A stretch of DNA of 64,000 nucleotides from Mycteria americana (taxonomy: Eukaryota > Chordata > Aves > Ciconiiformes > Ciconiidae). The stretch is taken from positions 13,414,001-13,478,000 of the forward strand of contig NC_134373.1 of the NCBI RefSeq assembly GCF_035582795.1. The letters run 5' to 3'. The notes under the pieces are model-generated. The model ran no database searches, was not told the origin of the DNA, and saw only the letters and a program-made list of their open reading frames with translations. A program made the translations under genes and the position numbers. The first letter of the stretch is position 1; the number at the start of each line of letters is the position of its first letter. Positions 1 to 12,180 of the stretch are shown in pieces.

Positions 1-1354
1 TTTAAAAGAAAGGGTATGGTTCATGCTGAAAGAAAAGGAAATTAAGGAAGTAAAACATTAAGCAACCTCACGGTAGAGCGAATCTGTCAACGGCACACAA
101 TTTTCCCTATCAAGAGTTTTTATGTACTTGGGTGGGGGGGAAACAGCTACCCAAAACCTTGTTAAACCTTGAAAGCAATAGTGTATTTGAAGACAAATCT
201 TGCTGAGTGCACTCCTCTGCTACAATTCTGTTTCACCACAAACGGTCACACAAAGTCAATATTCTGTGATCAGAAGTGAACATTCATGTTGACAGACTCG
301 GCAATCCCAGTAAGAGTATGGCTTCACGCAGAAATAATCAAGTCATACTTCCAAGCACCGTGAAGAAAACAAAACAAAATAAACAAAAAACCCCATAAAT
401 AAAACCAGGACTTTGTATTTTTTCCTTCAAAAAATAAAACCAAGGTGTCTGGTATCTAACATGTCTATGGGTCACTGAAAATTTTTTTCTGAGGAAAATA
501 TCAACATTCCTCAGCAATGTCAGACTTTGAACGAATACCCATTAACTTTCAGCCACAATAAGAAACAAGAAATACTTCACAGGTATCTGACAGAACTTGA
601 TTCTCTGTAAGACAGAGATTTAGGTACCTCACAAATAAAAAGCCCTCCTGCAATTCCACCCCACATACATTACAGAAAAACAAATGTGTCTCCTCTCACC
701 CTGACACTGCATCTGCAGAGCAGAAGAGACTGCTCTGAATCTTGCAGACTTTATCTCACAGTGAAAAACATTCAATGCTGAAACCAGACAGAGGCAGTCT
801 GGATTAAACAGATGGCACTCTATTTAGAACAGTTTCACTGTTAATAACATGATAATGGCATTCCTCCTGGAACTCTTCTCATGCACTCCCAATATCCCTA
901 TAAAAAAAACCCCTGAAACCCAGAAGCAGCTTTACATCAGGATATTAAAAAAAAGAGCACTACAGTCTGTCCTAAAATTCTGCCAGCATGATGCTATAAA
1001 CCAGTGTTTATTCTCATTTTTATAAGAGCATCGAAAAGTAATATAACAGAGTTTGTAATCTGCTATAAAGAAACAGCATTATTGTATCATCTACAACTGA
1101 GGAATGATTTCATCCTTTATAAGTCACTGATTGAGTAGTTAACGTTTACCAGTTTCTTTTCGGATGATGGCAACTATGTACTCAACCTTGAGGAACATAA
1201 AAAATAATTTAATTATCCAGATACTAATGCCACCAACACTTCATAATTACATAGCCACGGCATGCAAAACGCCAAGCTCCCCAGAGACAGGTACCCAATG
1301 GAATCAAGCAACCGTCTCACTCGAGAAGTAGCTGTCAAGAGAATTCTTAACTTT
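1..1354. other. Non-coding flank, probably 5' intron of the divergent minus-strand gene
   Basis: I see no convincing coding exon on either strand in this AT-rich stretch. It lies beyond a minus-strand splice donor at 1355-1361, so it is probably the first part of a 5' intron of the gene leaving the CpG island leftwards. Conserved vertebrate order makes that gene HYCC2 (FAM126B). No recognisable HYCC2 protein segment is present here, so its coding exons should lie outside the window. Confidence 0.4.
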
Positions 1355-1361
1355 CACTTAC

Positions 1362-1405
1362 CTTTCAGTGCAGTTCCAGGATTTCAGGACGTCTCCCCAC
1401 TTCTC
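1362..1405 (-). other. Candidate 5' non-coding exon of divergent gene (HYCC2/FAM126B by synteny)
   Basis: Read on the minus strand, a pyrimidine-rich acceptor ending in TAG (1408-1406) is followed by a 44-nt block. The block ends in AAAG directly before the strong donor GTAAGTG (1361-1355). It contains in-frame stops in places and has no obvious coding potential, so it would be a 5' UTR exon. A second possible minus-strand donor (GTAAGC) lies near 1630 inside the CpG island and could end exon 1. The gene assignment rests only on conserved order next to NDUFB3. Confidence 0.4.
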
Positions 1406-1881
1406 CTACAGAAACAAACAGCGACGCTCTTTAAAGAGCTATCCACTGAAAACCAAAAGTCTACTCCTGGTGCCAGTCGGGCTCGTCAGCACCTCCAATT
1501 TACCCCACAACTGCTCTCCCTGACGAGGCGAACCCCGAGGGCAGGCAGCGAGAGGGCACTGCCCCGGGCCCCACGGCCGCTCCGCCGCTCTCCGCGGTCA
1601 GGGCCGGGGGCGCGCGGGCCCGGGGCTTACATAACCGCTGGATGCGGGGATGCTCCCCCCGCCCGCCCCTCTGCGGTGCCTGGGGAGTCGCCGTCGGCGG
1701 GAAGAGGGAGCGGGAAAGGGAGGCCGAGCGCGGCGCCCGGCACCCCAGCCAGCAGCGGTGGCGATGGCGGGAGGGGGGGGAACAACGGCTCGCGCCCCCG
1801 CACGCGCAGACCCTGCGGGCTTCCGTCCCTGCTCGCGCACCCGGCAACGACCGGCGGGCAACCGCCAACCAGCGAGGAGAA

Positions 1882-1903
1882 GGGAGGGGAGGGGGGTGGG
1901 GGG
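1882..1903 (+). repeat. G-quadruplex-type tract
   Basis: Four G runs of at least three (GGG, GGGG, GGGGGG, GGGGGG) are separated by single bases. This satisfies the standard G3+N1-7 quadruplex pattern on the plus strand. It lies inside the bidirectional CpG island. Confidence 0.6.
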
Positions 1904-1917
1904 AGATCCTTGCTGCC

Positions 1918-1941
1918 GTCCCGGTCCCGGTCCCGGTCCCG
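1918..1941. repeat. Hexanucleotide repeat (GTCCCG)x4
   Basis: Four perfect head-to-tail copies of GTCCCG are followed by degenerate CCCAGG-like units. On the minus strand it reads as GGGACC-type units, which also fit a quadruplex pattern with 3-nt loops. It lies in the part of the island that would be transcribed as the 5' end of the minus-strand gene. Confidence 0.75.
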
Positions 1942-2078
1942 ACCCAGGCCCAGCCCGCCACCACCCCCACCCAACGGCTCCGGTACCGACTACCACTACC
2001 GCCACCCCCTCACCCTCTTCTCCTCCGCTGCCACCTACCAGCCACTGCCAACCCCGCAGCTCAACAACGCACCCGACC

Positions 2079-2119
2079 ATTGGACCACTCCCGCCCCCAA
2101 CAAGCCCCGCACTGATTGG
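2079..2119 (-). promoter_or_regulatory. Pair of inverted CCAAT boxes (NF-Y type)
   Basis: ATTGG occurs at 2079-2083 (CCATTGGAC context) and at 2115-2119 (TGATTGGTC context). The spacing is about 36 bp. Paired CCAAT boxes are common in TATA-less bidirectional promoters. The match is by eye only. Confidence 0.5.
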
Positions 2120-2293
2120 TCGTTTTCTCCTCCGTGTCTCCCCCCTCCTCGCTCCTCCGCCAGAGCTGGCGGCGCTGCTCCGTGTGCGGGACCTGCCTCG
2201 TTAAACCGCGACGGGAGTGCTGCGAGCAGCAGAGGGCTGGGCAGCGGCCTCGCTGCCTTCGCGCCTTCGCCAAGAGAGTGGGAGGAACCGGAA

Positions 2294-2409
2294 CGGAAGC
2301 GGCCCGGAACCCTCGTGGCTGGCTGCGCTTCCTGTAGCGGCAGGTCCTCGCCCCAACTTCCGCTTCCGGGTGGCGGCTGCGTCCTGAAGGAGGGTCACGG
2401 AGCGGGCAG
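2294..2409 (+). promoter_or_regulatory. NDUFB3: NDUFB3 core promoter and non-coding exon 1 with ETS (NRF-2/GABP) motifs
   Basis: CGGAAG occurs at 2294-2299, and a direct pair of TTCCG cores lies within ACTTCCGCTTCCGGG at 2356-2370. Tandem ETS motifs are the classical NRF-2/GABP sites of nuclear genes for respiratory-chain subunits, which fits NDUFB3. A consistent donor (GGCAG|GTACC) follows at 2409/2410 and would end a wholly non-coding exon 1, because the start codon is 2 nt inside exon 2. The transcription start is not visible; it is placed here by inference. Confidence 0.55.
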
Positions 2410-2509
2410 GTACCGAGGGCCTGTCGGTGGGAGGCGCGGGCTTGGGCCCGGGCGCCCTCTGGGGCCTGCCTGCGCTGCTGCCCACCCGGGGAGTGTCAGT
2501 GTGTAGGCT

Positions 2510-2543
2510 GGGGAAGGGAAGGGAAGGGAAGGAAGGGAAGGGG
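2510..2543 (+). repeat. GGGAA tandem repeat
   Basis: Imperfect pentamer units GGGAA/GGAAG run through intron 1 of NDUFB3. The tract carries more than four G-triplets separated by AA, so it is both a microsatellite and a potential plus-strand quadruplex. Confidence 0.65.
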
Positions 2544-3903
2544 TGGCGGAGATATCTGCTGCTCGGGCTGCTCCCCCGAGCCGGAGCGGCCTCGCGCAGC
2601 CGCCGTGGCCCTTCTCCGCGCGCCGTTAGACGGACACCCGCCCCACCCGGGCTAGCGGGCCTCGGCCTCGGCGCTGGCGCTCCCTCCCCCATCTCGGGGC
2701 GCCGTTTGGGCCCTGCTTGTGCCGGTTTTGCTGGCAGAGAGTGCCCAGCTGGTGCTGCAGTGCAGCCCGCCGGCCGCGGCGTCTGGGCGCTAGTGCGCAC
2801 GTCCGCTTAAACCCCTTTCCTGTAGAAAGGTAAATACTGGCGGGAGAGAGGTCTTGGGTTTTTATGGCAAGGGTGTAGACTGGGGTTTAATCTGGGGGGA
2901 GCTTTTCGGGTAATGACAGCATTAGAGCTCTTCTTCAGGTTTGCTTCTGCAAGACAATCCTCTGTGCTTGCCTCCATGGCTTAGGGTCTTTTCAAGAGTT
3001 ACAGGCTTCGAAGGTGTGTTCTTGGCACCATTGCGTTCCAGTTGATTCTCCTAAAAATTAAGAACATTAAATCTGTTCTTTGCTACCAGATGTGTGTTAC
3101 AGTGGGAAATCCTGGCTCAAAGAAGTCTCAGGTGCTTTGTGAAAATAGAGACTTCAAAGCCATCATTATTTTCTTCCCGTCCTTCATGATCTCACTGAAA
3201 ACGTTCACCTTCCCATCTGCCTTGATCACTGTTTTTAATGCGAACCTTAATATTTTCATAGTTCTCTCAAAGGTGTATCTAAATAAAGCATATATTTCCC
3301 AGCCTCGTGAAATGACTAGTATAGGTGCATCTCCTAGTCCATTCGTTTATCCTCTACCTGTTTATTGCCACAGTTATGTTTGACTGAATTGGAGGCAACT
3401 TAAAAGGAGCTGAGGAGCCAAGTCATGTTTTTCTCCAGAGCTTGATGATCATAGCTCTGCCATACTTAAATTAGAAATTTCCAACTGAACTCTGAGCTGC
3501 TTTTATGTACTCTGGAAAGCCTGCAAGTTGGTGGGCCCTGGTGTCGCTACAGTGCGTTTATAGACATTGGAAACAATTGTTTTTCTGGCACAGAAAATGT
3601 ACATAGCTGCTTCATGAATGTAACTGTGGTGGTGACTTACAATGCAATAACACTTAACTCTGCACAGTTTGCCTTATTGTGCTTAATCACCAACTTCTGA
3701 AATGCAGTGTAAAGTCTCTTAGCTCTTTGTTCTACAGTGTACTGTGTACAATGCAGAAGATGCTTCACGTGCAGTGTTACGTGCTTTGGAATACTTCTTG
3801 TAACCTCCCTGTTTTTCCTGTACAGGGTATTGTTCTTTGCAAGTGTGTGAAAATAAGCTGATACCCTCTGAGAAACAAAAACCTCGTATCTTTTCTTGTA
3901 GGT

Positions 3904-6791
3904 ATGGGGCATGGAAATGAACATGGCCATGGCCATGGCAAAATGGAACTCCCCGACTACAGGCAATGGAAGATAGAGGGTACTCCACTAGAGAAGGTCC
4001 AGGAAAGGCTAGCTAAACGGGGTCTTAGGGATCCGTGGGCTCGGTAAGTGCAAGAGCCTCAAAAAGAATCTTGATATGTCATCTTGTAGCATCAACTGGA
4101 CCGTGTCATTGCAGGTTATTCTTTAGTAAAAATAGTGAAAATGCATCTAGAATATATTTTCAGAATTTCAGTTAAGTCTTTATTTACTTTTTTGCATGGA
4201 GGTTGCACCTTGCACCACCTTGACCCATCTCCACATTTTGCAAGGCACCCTTGCACTTTGTGATGTTTCATGATGATACAGATCAAGCACAATGACCAAT
4301 ACCTCATCCACCAAAACACTTAAGTAATATTAGGTCTTGCACACACGAGTAAGCCTATCTGTTTTCAGCAAAGAGACTGTGTGTTCAGCTCTTGCTGAAG
4401 TTGATGGAACTTACATGACATTCTGAGTAGGAATAACATTCCTCATATACAACAGGAGGCCTTTATTTGCAAAGAAGAAATATACTAGTATACAATGTGG
4501 AATTTGATTCAATTGTGCATTTAATTTTGCTAAGCAGTGAATGACATCATAGAAGATCAGATTTTTACCTTTTAAGCTGTCCCACTCTACAATGAATATC
4601 TCCTCTTTTTTAGCTAGAGCAATTCTGGATCATTTAGGCAGCTGTTAAAACAGGGCTTAACACATTTGTCCCACATCATGAATTATTGAATACTTTGCTC
4701 AATTACTCTTTAATCTTGGGGAATAAAAATGCTAAAGTCTTGTGCTGCATAGTCTGGTTCTTCTGTAAGGGAAAAGCTGCATGAGCAAACTATTCCAGGA
4801 GCCTTCATAGAAAAGGCTTTACTTCAAATCACTACAAGAAAAATGTGAGAGCAGACAGGTAATCTGTTAAAAAAGTTGTTACATGCTATAACCTCTGGAG
4901 GGGTTTGGGACTGACAGGACTTTTTTCCGTTCTTGGAAACAGTTTAAGGCTGTAAGCATAGCATAAAACGTAGTTTTGATGATGATGATAATCATTTGAG
5001 AGACGAGTCCTTGGGATTATCAGTTACCAATGAACTTTCCAGGCCTGTGTCACATTTATGTTGCCTCTCTGTGGAGTGCTAGCAGTGTTAGCTTTTTTGT
5101 TTCCTTTGCTTCAGACAAAATTGTTTTCAGCAAGCAATAGGCTTATCCCCATAAAAAAATGGACACAGTTTAATATCATAAATTTAGTGTAAACTAACCT
5201 GACTTTTAGTGCATACACTTCTGAGTACTGTTAAGGAAGTGCTGCAAAACAGCAAACTGGAAAAGAGCTTGTGTAAGATGTTGCCCCTCCTAGATTTAAA
5301 GAAAAAAAAGTTTCTCTGGTAAAAGAAGGTGATTGGGCCAGTTATGTGAGGATTTGAAATAAGGAACAAAGTCAAACTCTCAAAGCATGAGATGATTCCT
5401 CCTGAACTTTTCAAATGTTATGTAAGGTAATATTTCAGTTCCATAGGACAAGTACAAGTATCATGCCAATCTTCCTTAACAAAGGAGAAATTAAAGTATC
5501 AAGTTATTTGCTTCAGTAATCTGGAAGAAGATTACATTATTGATATCTTGCACTAGAAGTCTTGAAAAAGTAACCTTGTCTAGGGCTCCCCTCTTTCATA
5601 TATTAAGTTCCTTTTCCACCTTTGTAGCAAATGCACATTAACGTACATATTCAGTACAGAATAAGCTGTGTGAAAGATGTCATATTTGGAAACCTGAGTC
5701 TTTACCAGTTAGTATCCTATACTATCATCTAGAAGATATTCTTCCATGCCAATATGGCTTCATCCTGAGTCACAGAAACCATCTGCACAAGAGGCTTATC
5801 TATGAACATAAATACTTGACACCCTTGTTTAAAAAACCTGTATCTTCTTCTGAAATGATGGTTCTGATTTTATTGCTTGTTTCTGTGCATTTTTTTTTCC
5901 TTTTCTTAAGGACTTTGAATCCTTAGAGATGGACACAGTTTGTCTCTTCTATAGATTACACTGGTTGTGCTACACATAAATACTTGTAGTCAGTTACAGC
6001 AGTGACTAAATGTTTCAATAACAATGTAGGCTGAAAACAGTAAGGCAAGACAGTGTGAGGTTTGTAAATATTCTGTAGCTTTTTAGCTAAACACAATCTT
6101 TTCAGCTTTTTCTTTTTTAAATCAGTTCTAGTAGGCTTTTCTGACCCTAATATGGTTAAGCGTTGTATTGTAAAACAGAAGGTGCCTCCATACTAGGATG
6201 AGTTTTCTATGGCTGGAAAAACTTTCCCTTTTAAGATTTAGCTATGCTAGATACTGTCTAGCACAGTGACTAGCCTTTGTAGTTACTCCATCCCATGCAT
6301 GTGCTAGTGAGTTCTGAGTTTGTTCCAAACAGAATAAAAACAGAAGACCACAATTACATAACAAGTTTGGGCAGGTGATTCTGTTACTAGAATTACATTG
6401 TTTGCTGCTGTTACTTGTATCTCAAATTATATGCATAAAGGGTTAGAGTTAATATCATTAACTTTACTTGTGGCAACTCCTGTTACTTAAATGATACTTA
6501 AATGATAAAAATGTTACAGTCTCAATGTATATCTAGTTTAAATACCTTCATCTTTTTTTCTGAACAAAGATATTCCTGTTAATGTTTATCACAGTGCCTC
6601 CATTGATCTTCTTTTGGTTTCATTTTTCTTCTAGTAATGAAGTCTGGAGATACATGGGTGGCTTTGCTAAACCTGTCACCTTAACAGAAGTCTTTACTAG
6701 GGGACTCAAGTGGGGATTTGCAGCTTTCGTCATAGCTCTTGGCATTGAATATACACTGTTTCCCCCAAAGAAGAATGGGGGCCATCACTGA
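3904..6791 (+). CDS. NDUFB3: NADH dehydrogenase (ubiquinone) 1 beta subcomplex subunit 3 (complex I B12)
   Basis: Accessory subunit of mitochondrial respiratory complex I, in the membrane-arm beta module of the inner membrane; it supports assembly and is not catalytic. Two coding exons, 3904-4043 and 6635-6791, join in phase (CG|T, Arg) to give 98 aa, the same length as human. The N-terminus is His/Gly rich ([13 protein letters not shown]), followed by the conserved [17 protein letters not shown] and GLRDPW segments. Exon 3 encodes the conserved WRYMGGFAK and one hydrophobic membrane helix (about residues 68-88, [20 protein letters not shown]). The C-terminus ends in HH, as in human. Splice sites are TTGTAG|GT...GCTCG|GTAAG and TTCTAG|TAATG. 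The start ATG lies 2 nt into exon 2, so exon 1 is non-coding. Expression is presumably constitutive from the CpG island. No sign of damage; identification is very secure. Confidence 0.96.
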
Positions 6792-6878
6792 AGATCAAAT
6801 ATGACAACTTAATACTTACTCATTACTAAGCTGAAATACACATAAGCCTGCTGCTCACTCTGTACTTATAGTATGCAT

Positions 6879-6884
6879 ATTAAA
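6879..6884 (+). terminator. NDUFB3: NDUFB3 polyadenylation signal (ATTAAA)
   Basis: ATTAAA lies 87 nt after the NDUFB3 stop, with a T-rich and TG-containing stretch after it (from about 6905). It is the first plausible polyA signal downstream. An AATAAA at 7250-7255 is a further candidate. Confidence 0.6.
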
Positions 6885-6891
6885 GTCTATC

Positions 6892-9800
6892 ACAGGCAAA
6901 ACCATATTTGTTTGATTTTATTATACTTTTGTGGAAGGATCAAAAAAAATAGCCAGAGCAATTTACCTGATGTCAGTCTGGGGGAAAAAAACAAGACATA
7001 AACCAAGACATAAATATGCTCTTGGGTTTGCTGTACCATCCTTTAAAGAACAGGGGAAACTTATCAGCCCAGCTCTTTCAAGCCCTGCCAACATTCTATT
7101 AAATGAAACTGAGAAAGTGTGTTGCTTTGAAAAGAAAAATTGTACTGTATTAATTACAGGTTTAATAACAATTATTTGCTGGTAGTGGTAATGAATGACT
7201 TGTCATTTCTTAAAAGTATAATTTGTTACTATTCACTCTTATGTCTCCAAATAAAAAGAACTATTACCTTAAAGCTTTAAAAAGTACCCAAAACTTATTG
7301 CCTCGGAGTATATAAAATATCAAAGCTTATACTTAATCCTGTTGAAGAGTTAAGTAATTGGGCAAATACTATACACCAAAATAATCTGCTGTGTAATATC
7401 CAGAAATTAAAAATTACATTGCTGCCACATTTACTAAGCAAAGTAGAATGTTTCACTGAGCAATAACTGTACCTTCTCTTAATACGACTTCCAATATACT
7501 TGAGTATAATGTGAAAAAAGAGAAAGAACAATGGCTTTTTTTCTTTGTGCTGGTGTATTAAGTTGTAAATTTGTAGCAGTAGAGATTTATTTTATTTTTA
7601 CACCTAGTATCTTTTAATAATTTGTTTTAAATTTCTTATTTTTTCCTTAAACTATCTAACAGCTTCCTCAGTGCTTTAAGAATGCCTGGAGTGAGGACTA
7701 TAGTAGAAAAGGGCCTTTTGGCAGTATATGTCCTCTGCAGTGCTAGGAATCAGAATTGGCTTAATATCCTATTGTAAATTTTGTTATACCATTAGTAACA
7801 TAAGCTAAGGAGGGTACGCTATCTCATTTTTCAATCCAAACAACAGGATATCTGTGTCACTAAACAGAAAAGCAAAATTAGACAAACAAGTGAGAACCTT
7901 TAAATGCCACTAGACAATTACATAGCATACTTCCATGGTGAAGAAACTGGAAAGTTTAAGTAATCATGTCACAAATTGCAATTTTACAAAAAACTTCAAG
8001 GTCCTACCAAAACATGGCCAAAATACCTCCTTTTTTTAATATATATATATTCACACATGACCTTTCTGAGTGAGATTATAACAGAGTTTTATTTTTAGAG
8101 CCAGTAAACATCTGTTATTGTGGGAGTGCAGCTGTACTGTTCAGTGGACTTTGTCATCTCTGTATGACATTGCTCAAGGCACTGTTCATAGGGCAGACAT
8201 TTGTTTTACTAAACTTTTCTTGCCTAATTCTTTCTGAAGCATCCCTATCCAGTTGCATCATTCCCTGAAAAACAAATCAAGAATCTACTGTGTAAGGTCT
8301 ATTGCAGAAAATATTTCCATGTTGTTGCTTAGAGCATCCCACCCAGAATACACATTTTGAAAGGCTGGTATTCACTGTTTGTTTTCTATCTGGGTCCAAG
8401 ACTAAACTTGTTAAGATTTTAGATGGTTGTTCAGAAAAACAATTAACACAGCTAGCATTATATGCAGTATTGGTGAATCTTGCACTTAAGATACATGCTT
8501 CTCTCTTCAGCTGCTCTTTGTAATTTTAATTCGGTGTGCAGTACTTGTGTGCTGACTTGCTGCTCCCCCCAGCCCCAATGCTGTTGCAGCTGTTCCAGAA
8601 ACAGTAGCCTTAAAAAACACTTTAAACAGTAGTTGCTGTCCCATTTAGTTTCCTGTTGGGAAAGTTTGTTTTCACATTCTTCTGTATGTATGCTTTTCAT
8701 TTAGGTTTTTTGTTTGTTCAACATCAAGTGCTTCAGAGTCTGAGGTAAAGTTGCTGCAAGTTCCTGTAGAATTAGTCTTTTAAAATGTTATGGGCCTGCC
8801 ACTTCACTGATATAGCAGAAAGTTCTGGTAAAAGTCAAGAGCTTTATTTACACTAGCTGAAGAGATATTCATACATTAGTTTACTTTCAAGCACTAGCAG
8901 ATGAACACAGATTTAAAAGTTACTGTAATCGTATTTTCAGCATACATAACCTTTGTATGTTGCTTAGCTTATTTAGACCAAAAGATGTAAAATACACACA
9001 AATGTAGTTTGGCTGTTATATACTATTGCATTCCTCGGTAATTTTTTAAAACAGATTATTTTGTTTATCAAGACTTTATTGTATATGAAGAAAGTTAAGA
9101 CAATCAATCAAAATCTTATCTCTTCTAATTTCACCCGCAGTTTCCAGAAAACTTGCATGCAAGCAAGTAATCTCAATTCAATTTCATTTCCACAGATGCT
9201 CTACTTTAAAGATTTAAAAATTAAATTTATGCATAAAAGCTGTCTTGTATAGGGAAGATTGTAAGAATAAGCCTTACCGACATTCTACATAAGCAAATAT
9301 ATTGGGCATATTCACTGTTAGACTAGACTAGTTTAGGTAAAATTCATTAGTTTATGAATTAAGGTGGTATCATTCAATGGTTTAATAGCCAGATGGCAGC
9401 CACTGCCCTAAACCACTGCCTTAATTTATTATGAACATATTTTACCAATATTGTGGAATATAGAAATGTCTCATCATTATTATACATACAATACTCAAAA
9501 GATTTTTATTTCACATGTATTATAATACTATTCTGCCTGGGGATGGAGTATTTCCTGTGTATTAAAATAATAGTACCAAATCAGTCTTCACTGTAACCAT
9601 AGCAATGGCTGTCCTTACATTAAAACAGCCTTTCTACCAGCACAGATATTTTACAGTGCAAAGAACAGGGTCACAAACAGCAGTGGCATCTGCAGGTGAG
9701 GAACATACATGATTGTAATACCACAGTGAGGAAGCTCTTTCTGTATCTTAAGTTCTGAAAAATAGAACTGATGATGCTCCATTTTCAGAAACAGCAGTGG

Positions 9801-12180
9801 AAATCCCATCTCCATCAGTAGTCAAAGAGCTATTTCTGCTCACCTGGAAAGATACTTGTGATTTATCTATTGGTTTTGCTAATGCTATCCATAATATTTA
9901 CATCATTCAGCATAATCTTCCAAATTGGTATGTTACAGAGAAGTTAAAGCAGCTAAATTATTCCAATACAATAGTGACTACATTGTAGTATAAATTGGAT
10001 GTCTCTGAAATTCCTGGTTCAGAGCATAACAGAATAACTGTTCCCATGATGCAAGGCAGTTGCAGTTGAAATAGCAGACTATACCTGTGTGTTTGTGGTG
10101 TTAACCTGCCTTGAAATCTCTCCTGAAAACCTTCCTACAAAAATCTTTGTTGAGCTCTCAAACTATGAGCTTCTATCCTGCAATTAAATCTTTGCCAGAT
10201 CAATATTTATTAGATAGACTTCTTACATCAAAGCAAGTGTATTTTCCACATAGAGCTAATTTAAGTTAGGAGTGTTTGCTTCAAGGGGTTTTACAAGGAA
10301 TGTACTCAGGACCCATGCTTGTCTTCCAATTAAGTTTACTGGTTTAATCAGGGGTATCAAAACATTCAGGGATTCATCCAAACTCTTTTACATGTATGAC
10401 AGGGAACTGATTTTACAGATGCTCTATACATTCTCTATTCTCAGTTGTAGGCCAAATAATAGAAATCTGAAAGTCAGATAATCCTTTTACCATTGTTCCA
10501 AAGGAGAAGAAAAACCCCTGAAAATAATCTCTTCCCTTAAGTGACTTAGCCTTTTTTTAATAATAAAAGCAACACATAACAAATTAAACTAGTGACACCA
10601 TTTATATATACAAATGTAATGCACTTGCCCTGACCATGCCAAATCTGATTATGAAATATATAGTATAAAAGACAGGTTCATAGTATTTTAGGAGACATAA
10701 ATTCTTAAAATCTTTTTGTTTTACATAACTAGGAGAATCTACAAAATGAAATAGATCAAACCTGTTATGAAAGCAAATCAAGAGAAGTATGTCCAAGCCA
10801 GAGATTTATACCCAGAGCCTTCTAAATTGAAACATATAGGACCATCTCTTCCCAATCACATGTAATCTTACCGGTATGCTCTAGGTTCTACATTTATACT
10901 GATTCACAGTTCCAGTTTACATGAGAACCTATCAATGAAGACAATGTAGTATTTCAACTTAGAAACAGGGAAGACTGAAAAAAACTTGCATACAACTCAT
11001 AAATGCTGCCTATAAAAATGTGAAAACTGTTTAATAAGCATATAACAATTAGTTAAATTAAGGAAAAAGTGGAGTAAGTAAACAAAAGAGTAATTGGTCG
11101 CTTAAGTAATGGCTGTGTTAAATTAGTAAATCATTCATTCAACCATTTCTGGAAAACAAAACAAAACAAAATTCTTCTTTCATAAGCCTGCAGCCATACC
11201 ATCTCCTTAAACCTCTTCTATTAGCCTGTACAAGTCTTCATCTGTTGTATGGAATAGATCCAAGGAGAAAGTGTGCATACTGATTCACAGCAGGTAGCTG
11301 GTTTCCTTCTGAATAAGCACTGATCCAATGCTGTGTCTTAATAGCAGGGATACTGTGATACCCTTGAATGACTGATACTAAAGCGAGAGCCTGACCATAC
11401 AATTTCAGTAAGAATCAAGATATTTTTTCAGAACGCAGAGTAGTCACTTGGTATTCGACTAAATTCTAGTGTGGGTAATTACTTTCTGCCTCCATTTTCC
11501 CTGTAGTTCCAAAGAGAGCGTGACTCTGCACAACAGCGTGCTACCCCAGAGTACTGTGCTTCCACTGCTGTATTTTTAGCAGCACAAAAAATTACTGTTT
11601 TGTAAATGCATGGAAGTCCATTGAGCTGGGAGTTATATATGATGTGTCTAATTTCATCACATGTGGAGGTGGCTTTTGTCTAGTTCAGCTGATAAAATAG
11701 TCCATAATTTTTTATTTTGGGCCTTCAGGAGAGCAACCCCAGCTACAATACTAGCACCTCAGAGTAAGTTGCTTCATGGAAGTTGCTGGTTTATACCAAG
11801 GGAATCACAACACCCAGTTTACACGGACAAGGCATTACTTAAAATTTACTGAAGATTATACAACAATGGGAAGCATACAACTTTCACACACCTGTACAAT
11901 ATTATCCCAGACTGATAAGAGCAAGATATGAACTAAGTAAGGGCTTGCTTCTGTATAAATTCCCGCTAAAACACATGCCCGCGCTTACCCCAAGTCTGTA
12001 ATTGCTCACTGAAGAACGGTCTGCTACCACTGAATGGCTACTGGGGCCAATACAAAGCTGTTTTGTCTGTCCTCATACCAGCAGCAATATAAAAAACATA
12101 GTCCCACAAACGTCTATACACATACTGAACTCAAGACCATCCTACTGCCAACCCCTTCTCCTCACAGCGCTACCAACACC
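6892..12180. other. Intergenic region between NDUFB3 and CFLAR
   Basis: AT-rich DNA with short A/T runs and a small (AT)n tract near 8040. I found no supported gene, RNA gene or recognisable transposon on either strand. Short open frames here have no recognisable motif and no splice-phase support. Confidence 0.6.

Larger units (their letters stand above)
1500..2820. promoter_or_regulatory. CpG island, bidirectional promoter between HYCC2-side gene and NDUFB3
   Basis: Base composition changes abruptly here from AT-rich to very GC-rich, with dense CpG, and reverts near 2820. The island holds two inverted CCAAT boxes, several ETS-type motifs, GC-box-like strings and G-rich tandem repeats, and has no TATA box in an obvious position. 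Divergent splice donors leave it on both sides (minus strand near 1361 or 1630, plus strand at 2410). This is what a head-to-head housekeeping promoter looks like. Long open frames in this block are a by-product of its GC content and are not called as genes. Confidence 0.75.

Noticed and set aside
1262-2506. 414-codon open frame and several overlapping frames on both strands
   Set aside because: They lie in a CpG island where stops are rare by composition. They are Pro/Arg/Ser rich, overlap on both strands and show no domain. The region reads as a promoter.
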